Source: 20CM-4-69-16 sp035637455
GTDB lineage: Bacteria; Gemmatimonadota; Gemmatimonadetes; Gemmatimonadales; GWC2-71-9
Direction: 5' to 3'
Length of the DNA: 64,000 nucleotides
Assembly (NCBI GenBank): GCA_035637455.1
Contig: DASPXE010000053.1
Location: forward strand, 45,455-109,454
Below, in pieces: positions 1 to 8,526 of the stretch; positions within the stretch are counted from its first letter, which is position 1; each line of letters starts with the position of its first letter. Below the pieces are notes generated by a model. That model saw nothing but the letters and a program-made list of their open reading frames with translations. It searched no databases and was not told where the DNA came from. A program made the position numbers and the translations under genes.

Positions 1-2
1 TG

Positions 3-629
3 GGTCACTCGATGGGGGGCGAGATCGCCGGCGAGGTGGCCATCGCCTTCCCGCACCGTGTACGCGCATTGGTCCTGATCGGGGCTGTGGGACTCGGCAC
101 GCGCGAGCCGCTGCTGTTCCGAGTCGCCCGGTGGCCCGTGGTGGGGCCCGCGATCCTCGCGTTCCGGGGGCGAGGATTCGTCGCGCGGCTGCTCAAGTCT
201 ACGTATGCCGACGCCAACAAGGTGAGCGAGGCGGATGTCGACCAGTATTACGCCCCGGTCGCCGAGCCGGACTACGGTCGGGCGCTGCGGGGCGTGCTGC
301 GCGAGTTCCGGCTCGACGGGCTGGCCGGGCGGCTCGATGCGATTCAGGCGCCAACGCTGGTGCTGTGGGGGGAAGCGGACCGCTGGGTGCCGATCGCCCG
401 GGGCCGCGCGCTCGCCGCGCAGCTCGAGCGCTCGGCGTTCCTCTCCGTGCCCCACGCCGGACACTCGGTGCAGGAAGAAGCGCCGGGGGAGGTGAACCGC
501 CTATTGATCAAGTTTCTCAAGCAGGGCCTGCCGCGTGTACCGGAGAACCTCGCATCGGTCACGGACTGGCGCGGCCGTGGGAGGAGCATAGATTTCATCA
601 ACCGGATGGTTGAGCCAATCGCCCCCTGA
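3..629 (+). CDS. Alpha/beta-fold hydrolase (5' end outside window)
   Basis: C-terminal part of an alpha/beta hydrolase; the frame is open to the window edge, so the true start lies upstream. The first residues read GHSMGGE, the nucleophile elbow G-x-S-x-G with the catalytic serine. The acid residue is probably the Asp in LWGEADRWVP, and the catalytic His lies in PHAGHSVQEEAP near the C-terminus, so the triad is complete in the visible part. Between core and acid lies a helical cap-like stretch (about residues 45-95). The substrate cannot be told from the sequence; esterase, lactonase and haloperoxidase-like members share these motifs. The stop overlaps the probable CTG start of the downstream TetR gene, so that regulator may control this gene. 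Confidence 0.85.
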   Translation, partial: GHSMGGEIAGEVAIAFPHRVRALVLIGAVGLGTREPLLFRVARWPVVGPAILAFRGRGFVARLLKSTYADANKVSEADVDQYYAPVAEPDYGRALRGVLREFRLDGLAGRLDAIQAPTLVLWGEADRWVPIARGRALAAQLERSAFLSVPHAGHSVQEEAPGEVNRLLIKFLKQGLPRVPENLASVTDWRGRGRSIDFINRMVEPIAP

Positions 630-1216
630 AACCTAAGCTAAGCAACCCCAGAGCATTACGGATCATCACCGCCGCCAAGGACGAGTTCGCCCGGTGCGGC
701 TTCGATGGCGCCCGGGTGGATCAGATCGCGCGGCGCGCCGGAGTCAACAAGCAGCTGCTGTTCTACTACTTCCACTCCAAACGCGGACTGTTCAACGCCG
801 TGCTCACGCGCGGCGCCGCCGAGCTGGAGCAGGCGCTCGCCGCGCTCGCGGTCGGCGGCGAGGGGCCGCTCGATCGCATGGCTGCGGCGCTGGCGGCACA
901 GTTCGACTTTCTCGCCGCCCACCCCGACCTCGTCACGCTGCTCACGCAGGCCGGCCGATCCGACGCCCGGCCGTTTGCGCCGGCCATCAAGCGGCTGGTC
1001 ATCCTGCTCGCCGAGGGACAAGGGCTGGGCCAGGTGCGCGACGACGTCGACCCCCACATGGCGGCGGCGCAGGCGCTGGTGCTCATGGTCGCCTATCTCG
1101 GCCTCGAGTCGCTCATTGCCGCGAGCGCCCCGCCGCTCGGCGCCGACGAGCCGGCGCTGCGCGCGCGCTGGAAGGAAGCCGCGGTGAAGCTGGTGCTGGA
1201 GGGAGTGAGGGCCTAG
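626..1216 (+). CDS. TetR/AcrR-family transcriptional regulator (probable CTG start)
   Basis: One-component repressor-type regulator. The N-terminal helix-turn-helix reads VDQIARRAGVNKQLLFYYF, followed by KRGLFNAVL, the usual TetR DNA-binding signature. The remaining ~130 residues form the alpha-helical ligand and dimer domain. The first in-frame GTG (716) would delete helix 1 and half of the HTH domain: the open frame upstream encodes IITAAKDEFARCGFDGAR, exactly the expected TetR helix 1. No ATG, GTG or TTG exists in frame between the stop at 611 and 716. CTG at 626, overlapping the upstream TGA as CTGA, is the best candidate and gives about 196 residues, a normal length. A frameshift or sequence error is the alternative. 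The likely target is the adjacent hydrolase operon. Confidence 0.8.
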   Translation: MKPKLSNPRALRIITAAKDEFARCGFDGARVDQIARRAGVNKQLLFYYFHSKRGLFNAVLTRGAAELEQALAALAVGGEGPLDRMAAALAAQFDFLAAHPDLVTLLTQAGRSDARPFAPAIKRLVILLAEGQGLGQVRDDVDPHMAAAQALVLMVAYLGLESLIAASAPPLGADEPALRARWKEAAVKLVLEGVRA

Positions 1217-1259
1217 CAAGGGACTCGAGACCGAGTGCATCGGGCGGGCCAGCCGACCC

Positions 1260-3797
1260 TCACCAATTCAGCCAGTACGACGCTTTCACGAGGAAGGTGT
1301 TTTCGGGGTGGAGGCTGAACAGGTCGCGGAAGTCACCGGCGAGCGACCGCGTCCCCGTCGCCCTGAGGAAGTCGCCCCGACCTTGCGCCCAGACGACGAA
1401 CAACGTCGAGCCGGGCCGATACTCCCACCGCAGCACGACATTGGAATTGAACTGTTTGAAGTTGAACCCACTGGCGACGGTGCCGAGGTACGGCTTGAAC
1501 CGGTCGTCGTACGCCCCAGCGCGCGGATTGGCGAGCTCGCGCGGGTTCGCGTACTTCCCCTTGCTCACGAACGGCTGTGCGTAGACCTGGAGCGTGAGGT
1601 CGGGCGTTATCGTGTAGTCCACGCGCCCGGTCAGCGACAGAGTCTTCTGGTTCAGGTGAGCCAAGGGGTAGTGGGTGACGCCGGTGGAGTCGGTGACGGG
1701 GTTGAAGGGCTGGGTGTTGTCGATATTGTGCGTAACGCTGACGCCGATCGTTGTGTTGAACTGCGACGCGATGCGCACCGATACCTGCGAGCCCACGTTG
1801 ACCGACTCGGACCGGCCGCCGTCCCCCCGCCAGTAGTTCGTCCACAGAGCGGGTACCACGACCGGCCGGCTGTCGCCGTCCCACTCCGCCCAAGAGGAGA
1901 CAATTGGATCGACCCGCACGGCCGGGCCACCGCGAGCGCGGCGGTCGTCGAGCGTCGTGCCAAGGTGGCCCAGTGTCGTGCCGGCGTGCACCCACCAGCG
2001 GTTCTTGAGCTGTACGTGAACATTGGTGTTGGCAGCGCGCTCGAGGGGAGACCCGGCTCCCGTCCAGAATTGCCACCAGTTGAAGTTCCAGAACGCGGTC
2101 TGGTACAGCGAGCTCGGATGCAGCGACTGCACCCCGAACCAGTTGTTCCAGCTCTGCTGGTCGGCGCGGAGCAAGAAGCCGAGGTCGTTCACCTCGAAAC
2201 CCGGCGACCGGCGCTGATAGCTCGTCTCGAACCGGGTGATCCCTCCGCCCACTTTGCCGAAGAGCAGCTCCTCCGCGTCGCCCGCGAGCGACGTCCTGGT
2301 CGAGTCGAAGGGGAGTCCGGCGTCGAGGCGCTGGTAGTAATGCACCGCGTCCCGCTGCGTCGCGGTGATGGCGGCGGGCGTGCCCGCCACCCGGCTCAAG
2401 TCGAGCGAGCCCGAGACCTGATAGCGGCTCCCCAGGAACCGGTGCCGGAAGTCCACCGCACCGACGTACGCGTTGCGCCGCAACGCGGCGTCGGTCAAGC
2501 GGTCGAGGCTGCGGTTCACCGCCGTGAACATCACGCCGACGCCGCTCTCACCCTTGCGGAAATCCTGTTGCCCGCGCAACACCGCATAGTTGGTCGCGGG
2601 CTCGGTGGTGCGATCGGAGCTGCCCGTGGCGCGCTGCGTAACCCCTTCGAGCAGGCCCACTGTCTGACCGCCCGGCAGCCGGCCGGTCAACTTGCCCGCG
2701 AGGTAGATCGTGGTAGCGATGGGAGAGCCAGCGTCATTCGCCGAGAGCTGCGGCGCCCGCCCGATACGACGCGAGTAGAACAACCGCTCACCGTTACAGT
2801 TGACCTGGCTGCAGTTCACATCGAAGCGGAAGATCCCTGTGCCCGCGACGAAGAAGGGACGGCGCTCCTGGAAGAACGTCTCGAAGGCCGTGAGGTTGAG
2901 GACGGCGGGGTCGGCCTCCACTTGCCCGAAGTCGGGGTTGACAGTGGCGTCGAGTGTCAGGTTGGAGGTGAGCCCGTACTTCAGGTCCGCCCCTCCTGTG
3001 AGCTGCTGGGACCGATCAAAGCTGGTGCCGGCTGCGACCGACACATTCTTCGTCACCGCGTACGGCGCGACCTCCAGTCGGCGCGGTGCGGGGAGTCCCA
3101 CCAAACCGGTGACGTCCCCCAGCTGGGAGGCGAAGCCCGCCTTCGATTGCCGGTACACCGGCCAGGCGACCCGCTCCGAGTACCGCTGGATGTCGCGCCA
3201 CACCGCGAAGCCGAACGTGTTCGTGTCCGCATGCGCGTAGCGCAGCTGCGACAGCGGTATCCGGAACTCCGCCGTCCAGCCGAGCGAGTCCACGGTCGTC
3301 GCCACCTCCCATACGCCGTCCCAGGCATCATCCTCGTTGTTGTCGTTGTAGATCGCGTAATCGCGCTTCACTCCGGCCGGGTTGACCGCGAACTCGTAGC
3401 CGGTGCGCCGGTCGTGGTAGGAGTCGATGACGATCTTGAGCTGATCCGTCGGCGCCCGCACGTCGCGACGCGCCAGGATCTTCAGGATGCTGTCGGGATG
3501 GGGATCGAAGGCGCGGATGAACGCGTAGAAGTTGTGGTCGTCGTAGGCGACCTTGGCTTCCGTGGGGAACCGCGGGTCACCGTCCTCCCGCGGCGAGAAC
3601 TCGCGGAACGCCGTGATGGCGGATGCCTCGCGCCACACCTCGTCGTCGTCCTTGCCGTCGATGACCACGGCGCGGACTGCCCGCCGGGCGACGACCGTGG
3701 TGGCGGTGGGCGCCGGCGGCTTGCCGGCTTCGGTGGTGGGGCTGCCGTACGCCTGGACGACGACCATGACGACGAGCATCGGCAGGACGGCTGGCAT
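1260..3797 (-). CDS. DUF5916 outer-membrane-type protein with N-terminal CBM9-like domain
   Basis: Large exported protein of about 845 residues. The start at 3797 is chosen because MPAVLPMLVVMVVVQAYG forms a signal peptide; an in-frame start 57 bp upstream adds only charged residues before it. The N-terminal ~200 residues (AVVIDGKDDDEVWREA, AYDDHNFYAFIRAFDP) resemble the CBM9-like domain of this family. The rest is DUF5916: alternating beta strands, TSNLTLDATVNPDFGQVEADP and FFVAGTGIFRF motifs, and a C-terminal beta-barrel-like segment ending in ...VKASYWLNW with an aromatic terminus. Family members are predicted outer-membrane or surface proteins of unknown substrate, common in Bacteroidota and Gemmatimonadota. 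It is monocistronic, convergent with TetR, and lies downstream of lon behind a hairpin. Confidence 0.85.
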   Translation of the reverse strand: MPAVLPMLVVMVVVQAYGSPTTEAGKPPAPTATTVVARRAVRAVVIDGKDDDEVWREASAITAFREFSPREDGDPRFPTEAKVAYDDHNFYAFIRAFDPHPDSILKILARRDVRAPTDQLKIVIDSYHDRRTGYEFAVNPAGVKRDYAIYNDNNEDDAWDGVWEVATTVDSLGWTAEFRIPLSQLRYAHADTNTFGFAVWRDIQRYSERVAWPVYRQSKAGFASQLGDVTGLVGLPAPRRLEVAPYAVTKNVSVAAGTSFDRSQQLTGGADLKYGLTSNLTLDATVNPDFGQVEADPAVLNLTAFETFFQERRPFFVAGTGIFRFDVNCSQVNCNGERLFYSRRIGRAPQLSANDAGSPIATTIYLAGKLTGRLPGGQTVGLLEGVTQRATGSSDRTTEPATNYAVLRGQQDFRKGESGVGVMFTAVNRSLDRLTDAALRRNAYVGAVDFRHRFLGSRYQVSGSLDLSRVAGTPAAITATQRDAVHYYQRLDAGLPFDSTRTSLAGDAEELLFGKVGGGITRFETSYQRRSPGFEVNDLGFLLRADQQSWNNWFGVQSLHPSSLYQTAFWNFNWWQFWTGAGSPLERAANTNVHVQLKNRWWVHAGTTLGHLGTTLDDRRARGGPAVRVDPIVSSWAEWDGDSRPVVVPALWTNYWRGDGGRSESVNVGSQVSVRIASQFNTTIGVSVTHNIDNTQPFNPVTDSTGVTHYPLAHLNQKTLSLTGRVDYTITPDLTLQVYAQPFVSKGKYANPRELANPRAGAYDDRFKPYLGTVASGFNFKQFNSNVVLRWEYRPGSTLFVVWAQGRGDFLRATGTRSLAGDFRDLFSLHPENTFLVKASYWLNW

Positions 3798-3863
3798 ACC
3801 GGACCTTTGGGGGTACCGGGGAGTTAGACGCGTTCGGGGCCGAAATGGTTGCACAAACGCGCA

Positions 3864-3891
3864 GGCCCCCGGGGAGCACCCGCCGGGGGCC
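3864..3891 (-). terminator. Terminator-like hairpin after lon
   Basis: Perfect 9-bp GC stem (GGCCCCCGG, 3864-3872, with CCGGGGGCC, 3883-3891) and a 10-nt loop, 24 nt past the lon stop. On the minus strand it is followed by a mixed sequence with only a short T run (GCGCGTTTG). It is a plausible but weak intrinsic terminator separating lon from the downstream DUF5916 gene. Confidence 0.5.
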
Positions 3892-3914
3892 CGAATGCGC
3901 GGTGTTGCGCCTGC

Positions 3915-6344
3915 CTAGTTCTGCGTTGCCACCAGGCTCGGCTCGTGCGGCACGTCGCCCTCGAACACGAGGTGGCCCGCCTCGAACCTCGCGCCGCGGA
4001 GCGCCAAGCTCAGCACCTCGCCCAGGTCCTCGACGAGGTGCACCTCGAGCGACTTCCGCACCTCTTCGGGAAGGTCGTCCAAGTCCGCCGCATTCTCCTT
4101 GGGAAGCACAATCGTACGAATGCCGGCGCGGACGGCACCGAGCACCTTCTCCTTGACACCTCCAATGGGCAACACCCGGCCCCGCAGTGTGACTTCGCCG
4201 GTCATCGCGAGGTCGTGGCGTGCGGGCCGCCGGGACAGCGCGGACACCAGCGCGGTCGCCATCGTCACACCGGCGGACGGGCCGTCCTTCGGGATGGCGC
4301 CGGCCGGGACGTGGATGTGCACGTCGGTCCCGGTGAGGGCATCTCCCGGAATACCGAGCTGGTCGGCATGGCTCTTGGCGTAGGTGAGTGCCGCGCGCGC
4401 CGATTCCTTCATCACGTCACCCAGCTGGCCGGTGAGCACCAGCTCGCCCTTGCCGCGCATCACGCTCGCCTCGACGAACATGATGTCGCCTCCGACCGGG
4501 GTGTAGTACATCCCCGTCGCGACCCCGATGTCGTCCTCCCGCGCCATGCGCTCGGGGTGCACTTTGGGGCGTCCGATGAGGTCATCGACATCCTTCGCGT
4601 CCACAGTGACGCGCTCAGCTTCTCCTCCGGCGATCTTGCGGGCGACCTTGCGCCCGAGCTTGCCGATCTCGCGCTCGAGCTGCCGCACACCCGCCTCGCG
4701 CGTGTAGCTCGTGATAATCGCGCTCAGAGCCTCGTCCGTCACCGTGAGCTGCTCGGGAGCCAGCCCGGTCTCGTGCAGCTGCCGCGGCAGGAGGTAGCGC
4801 TTCGCGATCTCAAGCTTTTCGCGCTCCGTATAGCCCGTGAAGTTCACCGTCTCGAGCCGGTCGAGCAGCGGCGCCGGGATGTACTGGAGGAAGTTCGCCG
4901 TCGCGATGAACAGCACCTCGGACAGGTCGAACGGCACACCGAGGTAGTGATCGGTGAACGAGTCGTTCTGTGCCGGATCCAGCACCTCGAGCAACGCGGC
5001 CGCGGGGTCGCCCTGGAACGAGACGCCCAGCTTGTCGACCTCGTCGAGCAGGAACACCGGATTCTTAGCGCCGGCCTGCTTCATCCCCTGGATGATGCGG
5101 CCGGGCATGGCACCGACGTAGGTGCGGCGATGGCCGCGAATATCGGCCTCGTCGCGGGCGCCGCCCAGCGAGATGCGCACGTACGGCCGGCCCATCGCGC
5201 GGGCGATGGACTTGGCGATCGACGTCTTGCCCACACCCGGCGGCCCGACGAACAGCAGAATCGAGCCCTTCGACTGCTTGTCGTCTTCGTTGCCGCGCGC
5301 GTCGCCTGCCGGCGTGCGCTGCCGCAGCTGGCGCACCGAGAGGAACTCGAGGACTTCGTCCTTGACATCCTGCAGACCGTAGTGGTCCTCGTCGAGGATC
5401 GCGGCTGCCCGTTTCAGGTCGAGGGACTCTTCCGCCCGCTTGTTCCACGGCAGCTCGGCCATGGTCTCGAGATACGTGCGGATGACCTGGGCTTCCATCG
5501 AGTCCCGGGCCGCCCGCTCGAGCCGCGCCAGCTCGCGATCCACTTCCTTCTGGGCGGCTTCGGGGAGCTCGAGCGCCGCGAGGCGTTTGCGCAGCTCCTC
5601 GACGTCACTCGCGTCGTCCCCCTCGCCCAGCTCCTTGCGGATCGCCTTCATTTGCTCGCGCAGGAACAGCTCCCGCTGGCGCTCGCCCAGCTCCTCCTGA
5701 ACCTGGGACTTGATGTGCTCCTGGGCGTCGAGCACGCCGATCTGACGTTGCACGTGCACCAGCACGCGGCGTAGCCGCTCCTCGACCTCGAGGGTTTCGA
5801 GCAATGCCTGGCGCTCGGCCGGGTCGATCTCCAGGTAGCCCGCCACGAGATCGGCCAGCCGCCCCGGATCCGACACGCCCTCCAGCACCTGCCGCACCAC
5901 CTCCTCCGGCAGCCCGGACTTCTGTCCGAGCTCCCCGGCCCGCTCGCGGGCCTCGCGGTGCAGCGCCACGAACGCCGGATCGTCGGGGCGGAGCGGCGCT
6001 CGATCCTCCACCTCCCGCACCACGGCCTCGAGATGCCCCTGGTTCTCGACGTAGTGCAGCGCCACGCCGCGCTTTTCACCGTGCAGCAGCAGCTGCACGC
6101 CGCCCAGGCCGCGCTGAATCTGGCTGATCTTGGCGATCGTCCCCGTGGTGTACAGCACGCTCGGGGTCACGTGATCGACGTTCTCGCGCTGCGAGACGGC
6201 GAAGATCAGGCGGGACTCCCCCTTCAGCGCCGCTTCGATGGCGCGCAACGTAGTGGGACGGCCCGCGCCGATCGGCGTCGACACGCCCGGAAACAACACG
6301 ATCTCCCGGAGCGGTAGCACCGGGAGCGTCAAGCGTTCAGACAT
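3915..6344 (-). CDS. lon: ATP-dependent protease Lon (LonA type)
   Basis: Cytosolic AAA+ serine protease that degrades misfolded and regulatory proteins; about 809 residues, normal for LonA. Order of domains: substrate-binding LON N domain (LPVLPLREIVLFPGVSTP), coiled-coil linker, AAA+ module with Walker A GPPGVGKTS (about residue 365) and Walker B FLLDEVDK, and C-terminal protease domain with the Ser-Lys dyad (Ser in PKDGPSAGV, about residue 688; Lys in GGVKEKVLGA, about residue 731). The start is set at the ATG at 6344 because GGAAGA sits 4 nt upstream and the product begins directly before the LON domain; two further in-frame starts upstream (6356, 6410) are less likely. It is divergent from a Ser/Thr kinase. 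No CIRCE or HspR-type operator was recognised upstream. Confidence 0.97.
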   Translation of the reverse strand: MSERLTLPVLPLREIVLFPGVSTPIGAGRPTTLRAIEAALKGESRLIFAVSQRENVDHVTPSVLYTTGTIAKISQIQRGLGGVQLLLHGEKRGVALHYVENQGHLEAVVREVEDRAPLRPDDPAFVALHREARERAGELGQKSGLPEEVVRQVLEGVSDPGRLADLVAGYLEIDPAERQALLETLEVEERLRRVLVHVQRQIGVLDAQEHIKSQVQEELGERQRELFLREQMKAIRKELGEGDDASDVEELRKRLAALELPEAAQKEVDRELARLERAARDSMEAQVIRTYLETMAELPWNKRAEESLDLKRAAAILDEDHYGLQDVKDEVLEFLSVRQLRQRTPAGDARGNEDDKQSKGSILLFVGPPGVGKTSIAKSIARAMGRPYVRISLGGARDEADIRGHRRTYVGAMPGRIIQGMKQAGAKNPVFLLDEVDKLGVSFQGDPAAALLEVLDPAQNDSFTDHYLGVPFDLSEVLFIATANFLQYIPAPLLDRLETVNFTGYTEREKLEIAKRYLLPRQLHETGLAPEQLTVTDEALSAIITSYTREAGVRQLEREIGKLGRKVARKIAGGEAERVTVDAKDVDDLIGRPKVHPERMAREDDIGVATGMYYTPVGGDIMFVEASVMRGKGELVLTGQLGDVMKESARAALTYAKSHADQLGIPGDALTGTDVHIHVPAGAIPKDGPSAGVTMATALVSALSRRPARHDLAMTGEVTLRGRVLPIGGVKEKVLGAVRAGIRTIVLPKENAADLDDLPEEVRKSLEVHLVEDLGEVLSLALRGARFEAGHLVFEGDVPHEPSLVATQN

Positions 6345-6616
6345 AGGTTCTTCCATTTGAGAGTTCACAACAGCCTCACGGCCGGACTGCGTAAGCATCG
6401 TCCGTGCCAAGAGAGAACGCCAAAGCGAGCACGTCCGTTCCGCACGGAGCGGTCAATAAGGCAGAAGCTGCCTTTTAGCCACTGATGATCAGGCCATCGG
6501 CCGTCAGCTTGGCGCCACCTGACGACGGCGCCGATCGTAAGTGCAAACCGTTTGGATGGTTGCACCGTCGCGCCGACACGGCTAAATCTATGCGGCGCAC
6601 ACCTCTCGGACCCCCG
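6345..6616. promoter_or_regulatory. lon / kinase divergent intergenic region
   Basis: About 270 bp between the two divergent starts must hold both promoters. It contains a tight hairpin AAGGCAG-aag-CTGCCTT-TT (6458-6474), which would look like a small intrinsic terminator or attenuator on the plus strand. Near the kinase is a 6-bp dyad GTGCAA (6541-6546) / TTGCAC (6560-6565). TTGCAC followed 17 nt later by TAAATC (6583) is a weak sigma-70-like promoter candidate for the kinase. No gene was recognised here. Confidence 0.35.
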
Positions 6617-8455
6617 ATGACGGACGCAGACAAGTCGCTCGCCGCGCGCCTGATCCAGGCGTTGGGAAGCTCCTACACCGTCGAGGGGGAGCTCGGTCGC
6701 GGCGGGATGGGCGTCGTGTACAAAGCCCGCGACGAGCGCTTGAAGCGCCAGGTGGCGATCAAGGTGCTGCCGCCCGAGCTCGCCTTCCGGGAGGAGATCC
6801 GTATCCGCTTCCTGCGCGAAGCGGAGACGGCGGCGCGGTTGTCACACCCGCACATCGTCCCGATCCACTCGGTCGGCGAAGGTCCGGACGGCCTGGTGTA
6901 CTTCGTGATGGCATACGTGGACGGCGAGTCGGTCGCGGCGAAGCTGAAGCGGCGCGGCCAACTGCCCTCGGAGGAAGCGCGCCGCATCATGCTGGAGACG
7001 GCGGACGCGCTCGGAGCCGCGCACGCGCTCGGCATCATCCACCGGGACGTGAAGCCGGACAACATCCTGCTCGAAGGAAGCCGCGGTCGCGTCGTCGTGA
7101 CGGACTTCGGGATCGCGAAGGCGCTCTCGTCGACCACGGGCTCGGCGACGCTGACCGCCACGGGCGTGGCGATCGGGACGCCGCACTACATGAGCCCGGA
7201 GCAGGCGGCGGGAGATCGCGAGATCGACGGCCGCTCCGACATCTACAGCCTGGGCGTCGTGAGCTACCAGATGTTGACGGGGGAGCTGCCGTTCCACGCG
7301 CCGACGGTGCCGGGCATCCTCATGAAGCACATCATGGAGCGGGCACCGCTCGTCACGGAGAAGAGTCGGGACTGCCCCGAAGACCTGGCGGCGTGTGTGA
7401 TGCGCTCCCTCGAGAAGGACCCGGAGGACCGCTGGCCCACGGCGGATGCGCTGCGGCGGGCGCTCGAGGCTCGCAGCGCCACGATGTCCCGGCCGCGGCG
7501 ATCCGGCGCAGCCTCGCCGTCGCGCGCCGTGTGGCTGCCGCCCCCTGCAGCGCGTCCGGCGCTGCCGAGCGTTGACCGCGGGCGGCCGAGCCGGCGCGGG
7601 CGAGCGCCACGCGAGCTGCCCGAGCTCGCGCCTGGCGGTGAACCCGCCATCGTGCGCCAGACCCGTGCGCGCTTCATCACCTGGGCGTCGATCGCCAGCG
7701 GCGTGGTGATCCTCCACTTCGCCACGGGCGGCTGGCAACCCGTCCTCTTCGGCGTTGCTGTGTGGGGCGCCTTCGGAGTGCTTCCTCGATTCTTTCGCCT
7801 CTGGAACGCGGGATATTCCTGGCGCGACGTATTCCAGCGCCCCGCCGCCGCGGACGCAATGGAGGCGAAGCTCGCGGCAGCCGGATCGCGGCCCCTGGAC
7901 GTCGGCCCGGCCCACTCGGGGGAGTTCGGCGGCCAGACGGACGCGATCCAACAGGCACGCAACGACCGCAAGGCGATCCTCAAGATCATGGAGCGGGTGC
8001 CCAAGTCCGAGAAGAAGCTGCTGCCGGACGTGATCGTCACGGTGGACGGGCTGCTGAAGCGGTCCGAAGACCTGGCGCGGACGGCGCACGCGATGAGCGG
8101 CGCCGTCGATCGCGGAGCGCTCGCACGACTCGAGGACAAGATCGATGTGACGAAGCGGGAGCCCGAGAGCCCGGAGCGCGAGCGCCAGCTCAACCTGCTG
8201 CAGCGGCAGCGGCAGACGCTCACCGACCTGCTCACGCGCCGCCAGCTGGTCGAAGACCAGATCGAGTCGTGCGTGCTCGCGATGCAGAACGTGCGGTTCG
8301 ATCTGCTGCGCCTCAGATCGGCGGGCGTGGCCGCCGTGCTCGACGATCTCACCCACGCCACTCAGCAGGCGCGCGCCTTGTCCCGCGACGTCGACCACGC
8401 CATCGCCGCGGCCGGCGAGATCCGGGAAGCGCTGGGGGAGCAGCCCGGCGCCTAG
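6617..8455 (+). CDS. Membrane Ser/Thr protein kinase (PknB-type) with coiled-coil tail
   Basis: Hanks-type kinase of about 612 residues. The glycine loop GRGGMGVVYKA (about residue 26), catalytic Lys in VAIKVL, HRDVKPDN (about 141), DFG (about 163) and the activation-segment MSPEQ are all present, so it should be active. A Pro/Arg-rich linker follows, then two adjacent hydrophobic segments (about residues 353-395). The C-terminal ~190 residues are charged and helical (LERELNLLQRQ-like heptads) and look like a coiled coil; PASTA domains are absent. The ATG at 6617 is chosen since the kinase fold starts about 20 residues later; the in-frame ATG at 6485 would add a basic, unlikely leader. The tail seems cytosolic given two membrane passes. 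Confidence 0.9.
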   Translation: MTDADKSLAARLIQALGSSYTVEGELGRGGMGVVYKARDERLKRQVAIKVLPPELAFREEIRIRFLREAETAARLSHPHIVPIHSVGEGPDGLVYFVMAYVDGESVAAKLKRRGQLPSEEARRIMLETADALGAAHALGIIHRDVKPDNILLEGSRGRVVVTDFGIAKALSSTTGSATLTATGVAIGTPHYMSPEQAAGDREIDGRSDIYSLGVVSYQMLTGELPFHAPTVPGILMKHIMERAPLVTEKSRDCPEDLAACVMRSLEKDPEDRWPTADALRRALEARSATMSRPRRSGAASPSRAVWLPPPAARPALPSVDRGRPSRRGRAPRELPELAPGGEPAIVRQTRARFITWASIASGVVILHFATGGWQPVLFGVAVWGAFGVLPRFFRLWNAGYSWRDVFQRPAAADAMEAKLAAAGSRPLDVGPAHSGEFGGQTDAIQQARNDRKAILKIMERVPKSEKKLLPDVIVTVDGLLKRSEDLARTAHAMSGAVDRGALARLEDKIDVTKREPESPERERQLNLLQRQRQTLTDLLTRRQLVEDQIESCVLAMQNVRFDLLRLRSAGVAAVLDDLTHATQQARALSRDVDHAIAAAGEIREALGEQPGA

Positions 8456-8526
8456 GGAAGCTGTGCACAAGTCGCGCGAAGTCGGGGGTGGGGCTAGCAC
8501 GCGTCACCGATGCCGAGCTTCCCTAG
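8452..8526. terminator. 11-bp inverted repeat spanning two convergent stops
   Basis: CTAGGGAAGCT (8452-8462) and AGCTTCCCTAG (8516-8526) are perfect inverted copies. Each includes the stop codon of one of the two convergent genes (kinase and spermidine-synthase-like). The 53-nt loop is long for an intrinsic terminator and no T tract is seen. It could form a bidirectional 3' structure. Confidence 0.35.

Noticed and set aside
1217..1259. Short ACTCG/CGAGT hairpin between the convergent TetR and DUF5916 stops
   Set aside because: Only 5 bp with no T tract; too weak to call a terminator.
1308..3827. Long plus-strand open frame of 839 codons opposite the DUF5916 gene
   Set aside because: Arg/Pro-rich translation with no domain; mirrors the codon-position GC bias of the real minus-strand gene.
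3849..5774. 641-codon plus-strand open frame opposite lon
   Set aside because: Antisense shadow; lon motifs and codon bias are all on the minus strand.
3844..6565. Decamer ATGGTTGCAC near the starts of both the DUF5916 and kinase genes, on either side of lon
   Set aside because: Only two copies in different relative positions; may be chance, no regulator known.
3915..6616. Search for heat-shock operators (CIRCE, HAIR) upstream of lon
   Set aside because: No TTAGCACTC-like or CTTGAGT-like dyad is visible in the 270-bp gap.
6842..8500. 552-codon minus-strand frame opposite the kinase
   Set aside because: Low-complexity Arg/His-rich translation, no motifs; kinase motifs are complete on the plus strand.
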